Of a stretch of DNA of 64,000 bases, positions 51,426 to 59,734 are shown piece after piece (the stretch's first letter is position 1; the number at the start of each line of letters is the position of its first letter). The stretch lies in NCBI RefSeq assembly GCF_002006355.2, contig NZ_CP096980.1, positions 1,054,001 to 1,118,000 of the forward strand, given 5' to 3'. The notes below the pieces were generated by a model that worked only from the letters and a program-made list of their open reading frames with translations, was not told the DNA's origin and ran no database searches. This DNA is from Clostridium felsineum DSM 794 (GTDB lineage: Bacteria > Bacillota > Clostridia > Clostridiales > Clostridiaceae). The translations under genes were made by a program, and so were the position numbers.

Positions 51426-52253
51426 CTAAACACTCGTCTTAGCGTACTCACATACATATTTTTTTCTTGGTAAATCTGCACAAAAGTCATATATTATATC
51501 GGCAACAATCTTCCAGTTAGAATCTAGCATCATATCATGGGATAAATTATTTAAGATAATTGGTTTGGTTTTGTAAAATTTGGCTGTTAAAGCTACACTT
51601 TTTGCAGAAACAATTTTATCACATTTTGATCCAACTATTAGCATAGGAATATGTACATTTAAATTTTTGGGAACAATACTAGTGAATATTTCTAGTGAAG
51701 CTTTTTTAGATTCAAGTTGTATTAAGTTTGAATATAATTTTAGTTTTTCTGATGGTATATTGTCATCTACATATACCTCAAATGGAAATCTTACATTTTC
51801 ACAACTAAAAGATTTTTTGGCTTGTCTAACATTTTTGAATTGTGTAAATAGAAGTTTTATCAAGTCTTTAAACATTCCACTATGTGGAACAGACGATAGA
51901 AGAACTGCTGCTTTAACGTTTTTAGGATGTAGGGATAATATCTTTTGAACTACCGCACCACCCATTGAATGGCCAATAAGTATTACATTTTCATCTAATT
52001 GATTCATTACCTCCATTACGTCATCTGCATATTGTGATAAGGAAAAAGAATCAATATCATTAAATCCTTCACTTTTACCATGTCCACGTAAATCTAATGC
52101 ATATACTGGAAAATTTTTAGATGAAAAATATGGAATGAAGTTTTCTTGCCAGCACCACATTCCATGGCTTGCACCATGTACAAAAAGTAAAGTTGGAAGA
52201 TTTGAAGATTTTTCAGGTAATTTTTTCAATATCTCTAATTTTATTTTTACCAT
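51426..52253 (-). CDS. alpha/beta hydrolase
   Basis: 275 aa. The oxyanion and binding segment is 'LLFVHGASHGMWCWQENF', the nucleophile elbow 'ILIGHSMGGAVVQ' (Ser), the acid Asp lies near 'IVGSKCDKIVSAKS', and the His in 'LNNLSHDMMLDSNW'. Substrate unknown; it could be an esterase, lipase or lactonase. The ATG abuts AGGGG, which is a poor distance, so a TTG 10 codons downstream is an alternative. Single gene between two intergenic stretches of 440 and 480 bases. Confidence 0.82.
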   Translation of the reverse strand: MVKIKLEILKKLPEKSSNLPTLLFVHGASHGMWCWQENFIPYFSSKNFPVYALDLRGHGKSEGFNDIDSFSLSQYADDVMEVMNQLDENVILIGHSMGGAVVQKILSLHPKNVKAAVLLSSVPHSGMFKDLIKLLFTQFKNVRQAKKSFSCENVRFPFEVYVDDNIPSEKLKLYSNLIQLESKKASLEIFTSIVPKNLNVHIPMLIVGSKCDKIVSAKSVALTAKFYKTKPIILNNLSHDMMLDSNWKIVADIIYDFCADLPRKKYVCEYAKTSV

Positions 52254-52637
52254 CCCCTAATATTTATTGCGTTGATTTTACATATAATTAAAAATATTAA
52301 GATATTAAATTACACTAACTTTATACAAATTATATAACAAAATGACATGAATGTCAATATTTTCTATAAAATTTACAGGGAATAACCATGATATATTATA
52401 ATGTAAAAAACAAGAGATAAGAAGTAAATAGAAAAACAAAAAATAAAATTTAATTATAAGAAAAAATAAAATGCGCATACTAAATAATAAACAAACAATT
52501 AACAGAATAAACTGAAAATATGAATAATTCAAACAGAAAAGGTTTAAAAGAAATAGAAAATAAGAGTAAGGTAGATATAAACTTGTCTAACATATAGTTT
52601 ATTTGGTTTATTCAACTTGTTTTGTCATTTAGAAGAA
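52254..52637. other. AT-rich intergenic stretch, no supported gene
   Basis: Very AT-rich sequence between the hydrolase and the hpf promoter region. A 75-codon minus-strand frame here is low-complexity Phe/Leu/Ile and has no ribosome site, so I do not call it. Confidence 0.5.
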
Positions 52638-52679
52638 GTTAAAATATAGTTATAGAAGTTAAAATTAAGTTAAGATAAA
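52638..52679 (+). promoter_or_regulatory. four direct GTTAAA-type repeats upstream of hpf
   Basis: GTTAAAATATA, GTTATAGAA, GTTAAAATTAA and GTTAAGATAAA begin at 52638, 52649, 52658 and 52669, spacings 11, 9, 11. They cover the -35 position of a TATAAT at 52684-52689 that lacks a -35 hexamer. This suggests an activator of the OmpR/PhoB class, or another direct-repeat binder. Confidence 0.45.
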
Positions 52680-52737
52680 GATATATAATTGAAAATCAAT
52701 TGTACATCTATATTGGGTTTAGAGAGGGGCTGAAATT

Positions 52738-53262
52738 ATGAATTTAATAATTAGTGGAAGAAATTTGGAAGTCACAGCAGGACTTAGGGAGGCTGTCGAG
52801 AAACAAATATCAAAACTTGAGAAGTACTTTAAACCTGAAGTTGAGGCACATGTTACATTGAGTGTTGAAAAGAACAGACAAATAGTTGAGGTCACAATAC
52901 CTTTTAATGGTGTGATTTTAAGAGGAGAAGAGTCAAACGATAACATGTATGCTTCAATAGATATTGTTGGTGATAAACTTGAAAGACAAGTGAGAAAACA
53001 AAAAACAAAGCTTGAAAGAAGAAAATATTCAGATTCTTTAAGATTTAAGGAAATTCCAGATTATCACAAGGAAGAAGAAGAGGCTCAAATAGTAAAAACT
53101 AAAAGATTTGCTATAAAGCCAATGTCTGAAGAGGAAGCAGTACTTGAAATGGAGCTTTTAGGGCATAACTTTTTTGTATTCCAAAATGGTGATTCAAATG
53201 AAGTAAATGTAGTATATAAACGAAAAGATGGTAATTATGGTTTGATAGAACCAGAATTTTAG
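52738..53262 (+). CDS. hpf: ribosome hibernation promoting factor, long form
   Basis: 174 aa. N-terminal S30AE domain ('LIISGRNLEVTAGLREAVE', 19 residues) binds the 30S decoding centre, and the C-terminal dimerisation domain ('AVLEMELLGHNFFVFQNG') joins two ribosomes into 100S particles. The long form is usual for Firmicutes; also called raiA/yvyD. GAGAGGGG precedes the ATG. Followed by a terminator and then secA. Confidence 0.94.
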   Translation: MNLIISGRNLEVTAGLREAVEKQISKLEKYFKPEVEAHVTLSVEKNRQIVEVTIPFNGVILRGEESNDNMYASIDIVGDKLERQVRKQKTKLERRKYSDSLRFKEIPDYHKEEEEAQIVKTKRFAIKPMSEEEAVLEMELLGHNFFVFQNGDSNEVNVVYKRKDGNYGLIEPEF

Positions 53263-53263
53263 T

Positions 53264-53296
53264 AAAAGAGTAAGGAATTTTCCTTACTCTTTTTTT
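53264..53296 (+). terminator. hpf terminator
   Basis: AAAGAGTAAGGAA / TTCCTTACTCTTT stem with T-run. Confidence 0.9.
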
Positions 53297-53486
53297 GTAA
53301 ATGTTAATTTTTTGTAGAAATTAATGTTTTAAGCTTATATAAAGTTGAATGATTATTGAATAAATGATATAATCTATTAGATATTAAATTAATCTATTTA
53401 AGGTAAAAAATAATGCTAATATTATAAATGCTTAATATTACCGCATTTTAAATAATATTATAAAATTTATAGTGAGGATGAATATT

Positions 53487-56006
53487 ATGGGACTGTTAGA
53501 GAAAATATTTGGTACATATAGTGATAAAGAAGTAAAAAGAATTATTCCTCTTGTTGATAAAGTAGAGGCACTAGATGGATCAATGCAGGCTTTAAGTGAG
53601 GATGAACTTAAGGCTAAAACTGCAGAATTTAAACAAAGGTATGAAAATGGGGAAACACTTGATGATTTACTTGTTGAGGCATTTGCGGTAGTAAGAGAAG
53701 CTTCATCAAGAGTGCTTGGCTTAAAACATTTTAGAGAACAAATTATAGGAGGTATTGTTCTTCATCAAGGAAGAATTTCAGAAATGAAAACTGGTGAAGG
53801 AAAGACATTAGTTGCAACATTGCCTTCATATTTAAACGCTATTACAGGTAAGGGAGTTCATGTAGTAACAGTAAATGATTATCTTGCCAAAAGAGATATG
53901 GAATGGATGAGCCAGCTTTATCATTATCTTGGATTAACTACAGGTGTAATAGTACATGAACTTGATCAAAAACAAAGACAGGATGCATACGGCGCGGATA
54001 TAACTTACGGTACAAATAATGAATTTGGATTCGATTATTTAAGAGATAATATGGTTATATATAAGGAAGAAAGAGTTCAAAGACCGCTTAACTTCTGTAT
54101 AGTCGATGAGGTGGATTCAATACTAATCGATGAAGCAAGAACCCCTCTTATAATTTCAGGTGAAGGGGAGAAATCCACTGAGTTTTATAAAGTTGCAGAT
54201 AACTTCGCAAAAATGTTAAGAAAAGAAAAGGATTTTACAATTGATGAAAAAACAAACTCTGCTATATTAACAGATGAAGGTGTTGCAAAAGCAGAAAAGT
54301 ATTATCATGTTGACAACTATGCAGATCCAGAGAACATGGAAATACAACATCATACGTCTCAAGCTTTAAAGGCAAATTATTTAATGAAGCTTGATAAGGA
54401 TTATATGGTAAAAGATGATGAAGTAGTAATAGTAGATGAATTTACAGGAAGACTTATGGAAGGTAGAAGATATAGTGATGGACTTCATCAGGCTATAGAA
54501 GCAAAAGAAGGTGTTAAGGTTCAAAAAGAATCAAAAACACTTGCTACAATAACCTTCCAAAACTATTTCAGAATGTATGAGAAACTATCTGGTATGACAG
54601 GTACAGCACTTACAGAAGAAATAGAATTTAGAGAAATATATGGTCTGGATGTAGTTGTAATTCCAACACATAGACCAATAGCTAGAATAGATGCATCAGA
54701 TATAGTATATAAAACTGAACTTGGAAAATTCAAGGCAGTGGTTGAAGATATAGCTGAAACTAACAAAAAAGGTCAGCCAGTACTTGTTGGTACTGTAAGT
54801 ATCGAAAAGTCAGAGGTACTTTCAGCACTTCTTAAGAAAAAGGGAGTACGTCATCAGGTTTTGAATGCTAAGTATCATGAACAAGAAGCGGAGATAATAT
54901 CTCATGCTGGAGAAAAGGGAATGGTAACTATAGCAACCAATATGGCAGGTCGTGGTACCGACATAAAGCTTGGAGATGGAGTAATTGAACTTGGTGGTCT
55001 TAAAATAATTGGTACAGAAAGACATGAATCAAGGCGTATAGATAATCAGCTTAGAGGTCGTGCTGGTCGTCAAGGTGATAAAGGTTATTCAAGATTTTAT
55101 GTTTCTTTAGATGATGATCTTATGAGAATATTTGGTTCTGATAAGCTTAAGAGCATGGTCGAAAAGTTAGGTCTTGGAGACGATGATGCAATAGAAAGTA
55201 AAATGGTAAGTGGTGCTATAGAGAACGCTCAAAAGAAGGTTGAAGGTAATAACTTTGATATAAGAAAAACTCTTATTCAATATGATGATGTAATGAATAA
55301 GCAAAGGGAAATTATCTACAAACAGAGAAGTGAAGTTCTTGAAGGTGAAAATTTAAAAGATCAAATAGATGCAATGGTAAAAGATATAGTTTATAATGCT
55401 GTTGATGCGCATATGAGCGGAGTTGATGAAGAACTTGAAGCTGATATTGAAAGCATTTTAAATTATCTTGATGATATATGTGTTCCAAGAGGTTTAGTGG
55501 AAGTAGAAGAACTTTCAACTATGTCAAATGAGGAAATAAAAGAAAAGCTTTATTCAATAGCTAAGGATATATATGAGAAGAAAGAAGAGGAGTTCTCAAG
55601 TGAACAAATGAGAGAACTTGAACGTGTAATTCTTTTAAGGGTTGTTGATACAAAGTGGATGGATCACATAGACAGTATGGAGCACTTAAAACAAGGAATA
55701 GGACTTAGAGCATATAAACAACAAGATCCTACTCAAGCATATCAAATGGAAGGAAGCGAAATGTTTGAAGAGATGGTAGAAACAATAAAGGTAGAAACTG
55801 TTAAGTATCTATTCCATGTTCAAGCAGAAAGAGCTCCTGAAAGAGAGAGAGTTGTTAAAGAAACAGAAATAAATTATAGTGGAGCCGATACTGGTGATAC
55901 TAAAAAGGAACCAGTAAAAAGAAAAGAGAAAAAAGTAGGAAGAAATGATTTATGCCCTTGTGGTTCTGGTAAAAAGTACAAAGATTGTTGTGGAAGAAGA
56001 GCGTAA
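53487..56006 (+). CDS. secA: preprotein translocase ATPase SecA
   Basis: 839 aa. Motor driving proteins through SecYEG. Walker A 'EMKTGEGKTLVATLPSYLNA' (20 residues), DEAD-box 'CIVDEVDSILIDEARTPLI', 'ATNMAGRGTDIKL', 'LRGRAGRQGD', and the C-terminal zinc SEC-C tail 'CPCGSGKKYKDCCG'. The ATG at 53487 lies 9 bases after GAGG. It precedes prfB by about 110 bases, the conserved secA-prfB order. Confidence 0.97.
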   Translation: MGLLEKIFGTYSDKEVKRIIPLVDKVEALDGSMQALSEDELKAKTAEFKQRYENGETLDDLLVEAFAVVREASSRVLGLKHFREQIIGGIVLHQGRISEMKTGEGKTLVATLPSYLNAITGKGVHVVTVNDYLAKRDMEWMSQLYHYLGLTTGVIVHELDQKQRQDAYGADITYGTNNEFGFDYLRDNMVIYKEERVQRPLNFCIVDEVDSILIDEARTPLIISGEGEKSTEFYKVADNFAKMLRKEKDFTIDEKTNSAILTDEGVAKAEKYYHVDNYADPENMEIQHHTSQALKANYLMKLDKDYMVKDDEVVIVDEFTGRLMEGRRYSDGLHQAIEAKEGVKVQKESKTLATITFQNYFRMYEKLSGMTGTALTEEIEFREIYGLDVVVIPTHRPIARIDASDIVYKTELGKFKAVVEDIAETNKKGQPVLVGTVSIEKSEVLSALLKKKGVRHQVLNAKYHEQEAEIISHAGEKGMVTIATNMAGRGTDIKLGDGVIELGGLKIIGTERHESRRIDNQLRGRAGRQGDKGYSRFYVSLDDDLMRIFGSDKLKSMVEKLGLGDDDAIESKMVSGAIENAQKKVEGNNFDIRKTLIQYDDVMNKQREIIYKQRSEVLEGENLKDQIDAMVKDIVYNAVDAHMSGVDEELEADIESILNYLDDICVPRGLVEVEELSTMSNEEIKEKLYSIAKDIYEKKEEEFSSEQMRELERVILLRVVDTKWMDHIDSMEHLKQGIGLRAYKQQDPTQAYQMEGSEMFEEMVETIKVETVKYLFHVQAERAPERERVVKETEINYSGADTGDTKKEPVKRKEKKVGRNDLCPCGSGKKYKDCCGRRA

Positions 56007-56116
56007 ATAACAAAAGTAAAATTATTGAAATGAAATATACCTGTTCCAAAAGTCTCTAAATTTAAAGGCTATGGTGCAGGTATAAATTTATATATAAAAC
56101 TGAGAGGGTGAATTTT

Positions 56117-57224
56117 TTGTTAATAAAGATTGAAGAAGCAGCTTCAGTAATAAAAGAAATAGAAACTATGACAAAAGAAATGAGGGCTTCTCTTTGACTT
56201 CGATAAAAATAGAAGTAGAATAGATGAACTCGAAAGAGACATGCAGGAACCAGATTTCTGGAATGATGTAAAAAGAGCACAGGAAATAAGCATGGAAATA
56301 AAATTTCTAAAAGGAAGAATTGATAGATTTAATTCCATTGAAAGTAGAATTGAAGATAACAATGTGCTTATAGAAATGTGTAGAGAAGAAGAAAATGAAG
56401 AAGAAGCAGAAGAAATATTAAAAGAAGTTCGAGATTTACAGAAAGAAGTAAATAATTTTAAAATAGAAATAATTTTATCTGGAGAATATGATAGAAACAA
56501 TGCTATTTTAAACCTTCATACAGGTGTTGGAGGTACAGATGCACAAGATTGGACACAAATGCTCCTAAGGATGTATACAAGGTGGGCAGAGGCTAAGGGT
56601 TTTAAGGTAAACATAGTAGATATGCTCCCTGGTGATGAAGCAGGTATAAAAAGTGTTACAATAAATGTTGAAGGTGAGTTTGCCTATGGATATTTAAAAG
56701 CAGAAAAGGGAATACACAGATTAGTGAGAATTTCTCCTTTTAATGCAAATGGTAAAAGGCAAACCTCATTTTCATCTGTAGAAGTACTTCCACAGCTTAC
56801 TCAAAGTCAAGATATAGTTATTAGACCAGAAGATTTAAGGGTAGATACCTATAGAGCTTCAGGAGCTGGAGGACAGCATGTAAATAAGACAGAATCAGCA
56901 GTAAGAATAACTCATATTCCAACAGGTATAGTGGTTCAATGTCAATCAGAAAGAAGCCAACATTCTAACAAAGAAACTGCTATGAATATGTTAAAATCAA
57001 AGCTTGTTGAATTAAAAGAAAGAATGCATAAAGAGAAAATAGAGGATTTAGCTGGTGAACTTAAGGATATGGGTTGGGGAAATCAAATAAGATCTTATGT
57101 ATTTCAGCCATATACTATGGTTAAGGATCACAGAACTGGTGTAGAAACTTCAAATGTAAATGCTGTTATGGATGGAGAAATTGATAACTTTATAATAGAA
57201 TATCTAAATAAAGAAAGCTTTTAG
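56117..57224 (+). CDS. prfB: peptide chain release factor 2, programmed +1 frameshift
   Basis: 368 aa when read through a +1 shift. A TTG start (AGAGGG 7 bases upstream) opens a 26-codon first frame ending CTT TGA; the ribosome shifts on CTT-TGA-C to continue 'DFDKNRSRIDELERDM'. AGGG just before the slip site is the internal Shine-Dalgarno-like element. RF2 decodes UGA and UAA, and its shortage promotes the shift. The decoding tripeptide SPF ('VRISPFNANGKRQTSF') and 'ASGAGGQHVNKTESAVR' mark RF2. The shift is normal, not a mutation. Confidence 0.95.
56192..56198 (+). promoter_or_regulatory. prfB frameshift site CTTTGAC
   Basis: In-frame TGA at 56195-56197 preceded by CTT, followed by C; AGGG lies at 56183-56186. 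This is the conserved autoregulatory frameshift of RF2 genes. Confidence 0.93.
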
Positions 57225-57252
57225 TTATTGTTGCTATAAAGGAGGCATAACT

Positions 57253-58191
57253 TTGAGTATAAGAAGAAATAAAATAAAAAACACTACTGTAATAATAAAT
57301 AAAAGAAGAGCAGAAAGACCTATTGAACTAAAAAATAAGGATATAATTGAGAGAAAAGTGCAGTATGAAAAAGAATGTCCGTTTTGCCTTGGTAATGAAT
57401 ACAAAACACCCTTAGTAATTTATAATACAAATAAGCCTTATTACGTTAAAGTTTCTGAAAATAAATATCCTATTGTGAAAGAAAAAAGTAAAGACAATAA
57501 AGAGATTTTTGGGCAGCATTATGTGGTGGTTGAAGGAAAAAATCATAGTGATAACATGCATGAATTTACAAAAGACCAGCTTAAAGAAATTATAAAAGCA
57601 TATGAATATACAGTGGATAAATTATATGAAAATGAAGACATAAAGTATGTTCAAATATTTAAAAATTGCGGTAAAGATGCAGGGGCATCACTGAAACATC
57701 CTCATTCTCAAATAGTTGGAATAAATATAATGCCAGATAAAATTTCTGAGGAAATAAATAATAATAAAAAGTACTATGAAAAAAATGGAGAATGTTTTTA
57801 TTGTAGTACTTTAAAAAATGAAATCAAAAATAAAAAAAGAATAATCAAAGAAGGCAATTATTTTACTGCTTTTTGTCCTTATGATTCTATGTACCAATAT
57901 AAAGTAACTATAATTAAAAATAAACATAAAAGTAACTTTTGTTTGAATGATTTAGAAATGATGGAATTAGCAGAAATAATTGCATTAGTATTGAGAAAGC
58001 TAAATAATATTAAAGAAAACTGCAGCTACAATATATGTTTTCATTTTTTAAAAGAGGAAAATGATTTTTACCATTTTTATTTAGATATAATACCTAGACT
58101 TAATCCAATGGGTGGGTTTGAGTTAGGTACAGGGATAATGATAAATACAGTAGACCCTGATATTGCAGCTGAAGCTTATAGAAATAACTAA
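57253..58191 (+). CDS. GalT-like HIT-superfamily nucleotidyltransferase
   Basis: 312 aa from a TTG after AAGGAGG. Resembles galactose-1-phosphate uridylyltransferase: 'ECPFCLGNE' near residue 40 and 'GECFYCSTL' are Cys pairs for zinc, and 'NCGKDAGASLKHPHSQIVG' carries the HPHxQ nucleotide-transfer site (His nucleophile). Typical clostridial galT-like genes outside gal operons have unknown sugar specificity. No galK or galE is nearby, so a role in galactose use is not supported. Confidence 0.8.
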   Translation: MSIRRNKIKNTTVIINKRRAERPIELKNKDIIERKVQYEKECPFCLGNEYKTPLVIYNTNKPYYVKVSENKYPIVKEKSKDNKEIFGQHYVVVEGKNHSDNMHEFTKDQLKEIIKAYEYTVDKLYENEDIKYVQIFKNCGKDAGASLKHPHSQIVGINIMPDKISEEINNNKKYYEKNGECFYCSTLKNEIKNKKRIIKEGNYFTAFCPYDSMYQYKVTIIKNKHKSNFCLNDLEMMELAEIIALVLRKLNNIKENCSYNICFHFLKEENDFYHFYLDIIPRLNPMGGFELGTGIMINTVDPDIAAEAYRNN

Positions 58192-58222
58192 CTTATGCAC
58201 ATATATGCATAAGTTAAGTTTT
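58189..58222. terminator. bidirectional terminator
   Basis: TAACTTATGCA / TGCATAAGTTA stem between the convergent GalT-like and peptidase genes, with T-rich sequence after it on the plus strand. Confidence 0.75.
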
Positions 58223-59564
58223 ATTTTGTCTTTTTTAAAATGAATACAATTGTAATTAAGGAAGATAAAATAAAGCCACACAATGAAAAGAGAGTTATTT
58301 CTTTATTGTATAATATAAATGGATTTGATGCGTATGCCTTATTTATGATTTCTTTAGAAGCTACCTCAAAGCATGTATCAATAGCAGCTGTAGAAATATG
58401 TGAAGCTGTGTCAGAAGGTGTATGAATTCTTGAGGTATCATTATCACAAAAAGTAAGTGCAGATATTTTATTATCCCTAAAAGGAGAATGATCACTGGCA
58501 TTTTCAAATAAGTAATTAAAAGGTACGTTATCCTTAGAACATATATCTGCTGTTTCCCTTATTAAATCAGTATTGGCAGAATCTTTTTTTGCGCCCATAA
58601 TGCAGAGAGGTGTTTTAGAACCAACCATATCAAAATTAAATTCGCTAGCAGTTTTAATTGAGGATAAATATTTATTTACAAAAGCTTCTGAACCCTTAAG
58701 GCCAAATTCTTCTCCATTAAAGGCAGCAAATATTATGTCTCTGTCGGGTGTACCTAAGGATTTTAAAAACTTACTCATTTCGATAATAAAACTTACACCA
58801 GAAGCGTTGTCCAGTGCACCATGATAGATGTTGCCATTTAAATCTTCACCAACATGATCAAAGTGTGCAGATATAACTATAGGATTTTTAGAACTTTTCC
58901 CCTTAATATAACCTACTATGTTTTTTAAGTTGGTTTCACTATTTTCATAAGGTATAAAGCAATCCACTATATAACCATTTTTAAGATAATTTTTTAGTTC
59001 ATTTAAAGTTTGTTCAGTTGTGGATACAAATAGTGAGTAAGGACTATTTTCATCAAAAGAACTTCTAAATGATAGGTTATCTTTTTCTGGACAATAGAAC
59101 ACATATATGTTGTTTCCTGAATGAACTTTTATATAGTATTTGCTTTCGGAAAAACTAAAATTTTTGTAAAGAATAGGGTGATTTTGTTTAAAGCTAAGTA
59201 AATCTTCTTTAAAATCTTTACCGTAGGTATAAGTCTTTACTAAAGTATTTGTATTATCTATTACTTTTAAGTAAGGAGTACCAGCTACTTTTTTTGGATA
59301 GTTGGTTTTAAATACTTGATAATAATAATTTGAGTTGAATTTTTTTAGATTTTCAGCTTCAAATTGGGCTTGTATATACCTTGCAGCTTCTTCGTTTTCA
59401 AGAGTACCACCAAGTCTTCCTTTGAAATCACTATTAGATAAAAAATCTATGTTTTTTTTGACAGCATTAGCATTGAATTTATGTATGCTGTGGTATTTAT
59501 AAAAACTAAAGCCAAACAGTAGTAGAAACAAAATTAGAGGTATTACCATAAGTTTTTTTTTCAT
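58221..59564 (-). CDS. membrane-anchored M28-family zinc aminopeptidase
   Basis: 447 aa. N-terminal anchor or signal (residues about 3-20), then a propeptide-like region and the M28 domain with both zinc sites: 'VISAHFDHVGED' (His, Asp), 'GALDNASGVS' (bridging Asp), 'FAAFNGEEFGLKGS' (Glu pair), 'FNFDMVG' (Asp) and 'ASDHSPF' (His). The enzyme faces the outside. The ATG at 59564 follows GGATGGAG; an upstream in-frame ATG at 59591 has no site. Peptide specificity unknown. Confidence 0.87.
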   Translation of the reverse strand: MKKKLMVIPLILFLLLFGFSFYKYHSIHKFNANAVKKNIDFLSNSDFKGRLGGTLENEEAARYIQAQFEAENLKKFNSNYYYQVFKTNYPKKVAGTPYLKVIDNTNTLVKTYTYGKDFKEDLLSFKQNHPILYKNFSFSESKYYIKVHSGNNIYVFYCPEKDNLSFRSSFDENSPYSLFVSTTEQTLNELKNYLKNGYIVDCFIPYENSETNLKNIVGYIKGKSSKNPIVISAHFDHVGEDLNGNIYHGALDNASGVSFIIEMSKFLKSLGTPDRDIIFAAFNGEEFGLKGSEAFVNKYLSSIKTASEFNFDMVGSKTPLCIMGAKKDSANTDLIRETADICSKDNVPFNYLFENASDHSPFRDNKISALTFCDNDTSRIHTPSDTASHISTAAIDTCFEVASKEIINKAYASNPFILYNKEITLFSLCGFILSSLITIVFILKKTK

Positions 59565-59734
59565 ATATCTCCATCCTATAAATTCGTTCATATATTTCTA
59601 TGTAATAAAAAAAAAGTATATTACATTAAAGTTGAAATACCCAAAGTTTTTGTTTTATAATGTTAAAGTATCAAAAAGAAAGATGAGGTGAAAAGCCCGG
59701 ATTTATTAAAGATTAGAGATCGGGTGAATTATTT

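Noticed and set aside
52305..52532. 75-codon minus-strand ORF in the hpf upstream gap
   Set aside because: Low-complexity Phe/Leu/Ile composition and no ribosome site.
56117..56197. Apparent disruption of prfB by a stop codon
   Set aside because: It is the conserved programmed frameshift, not a pseudogene.
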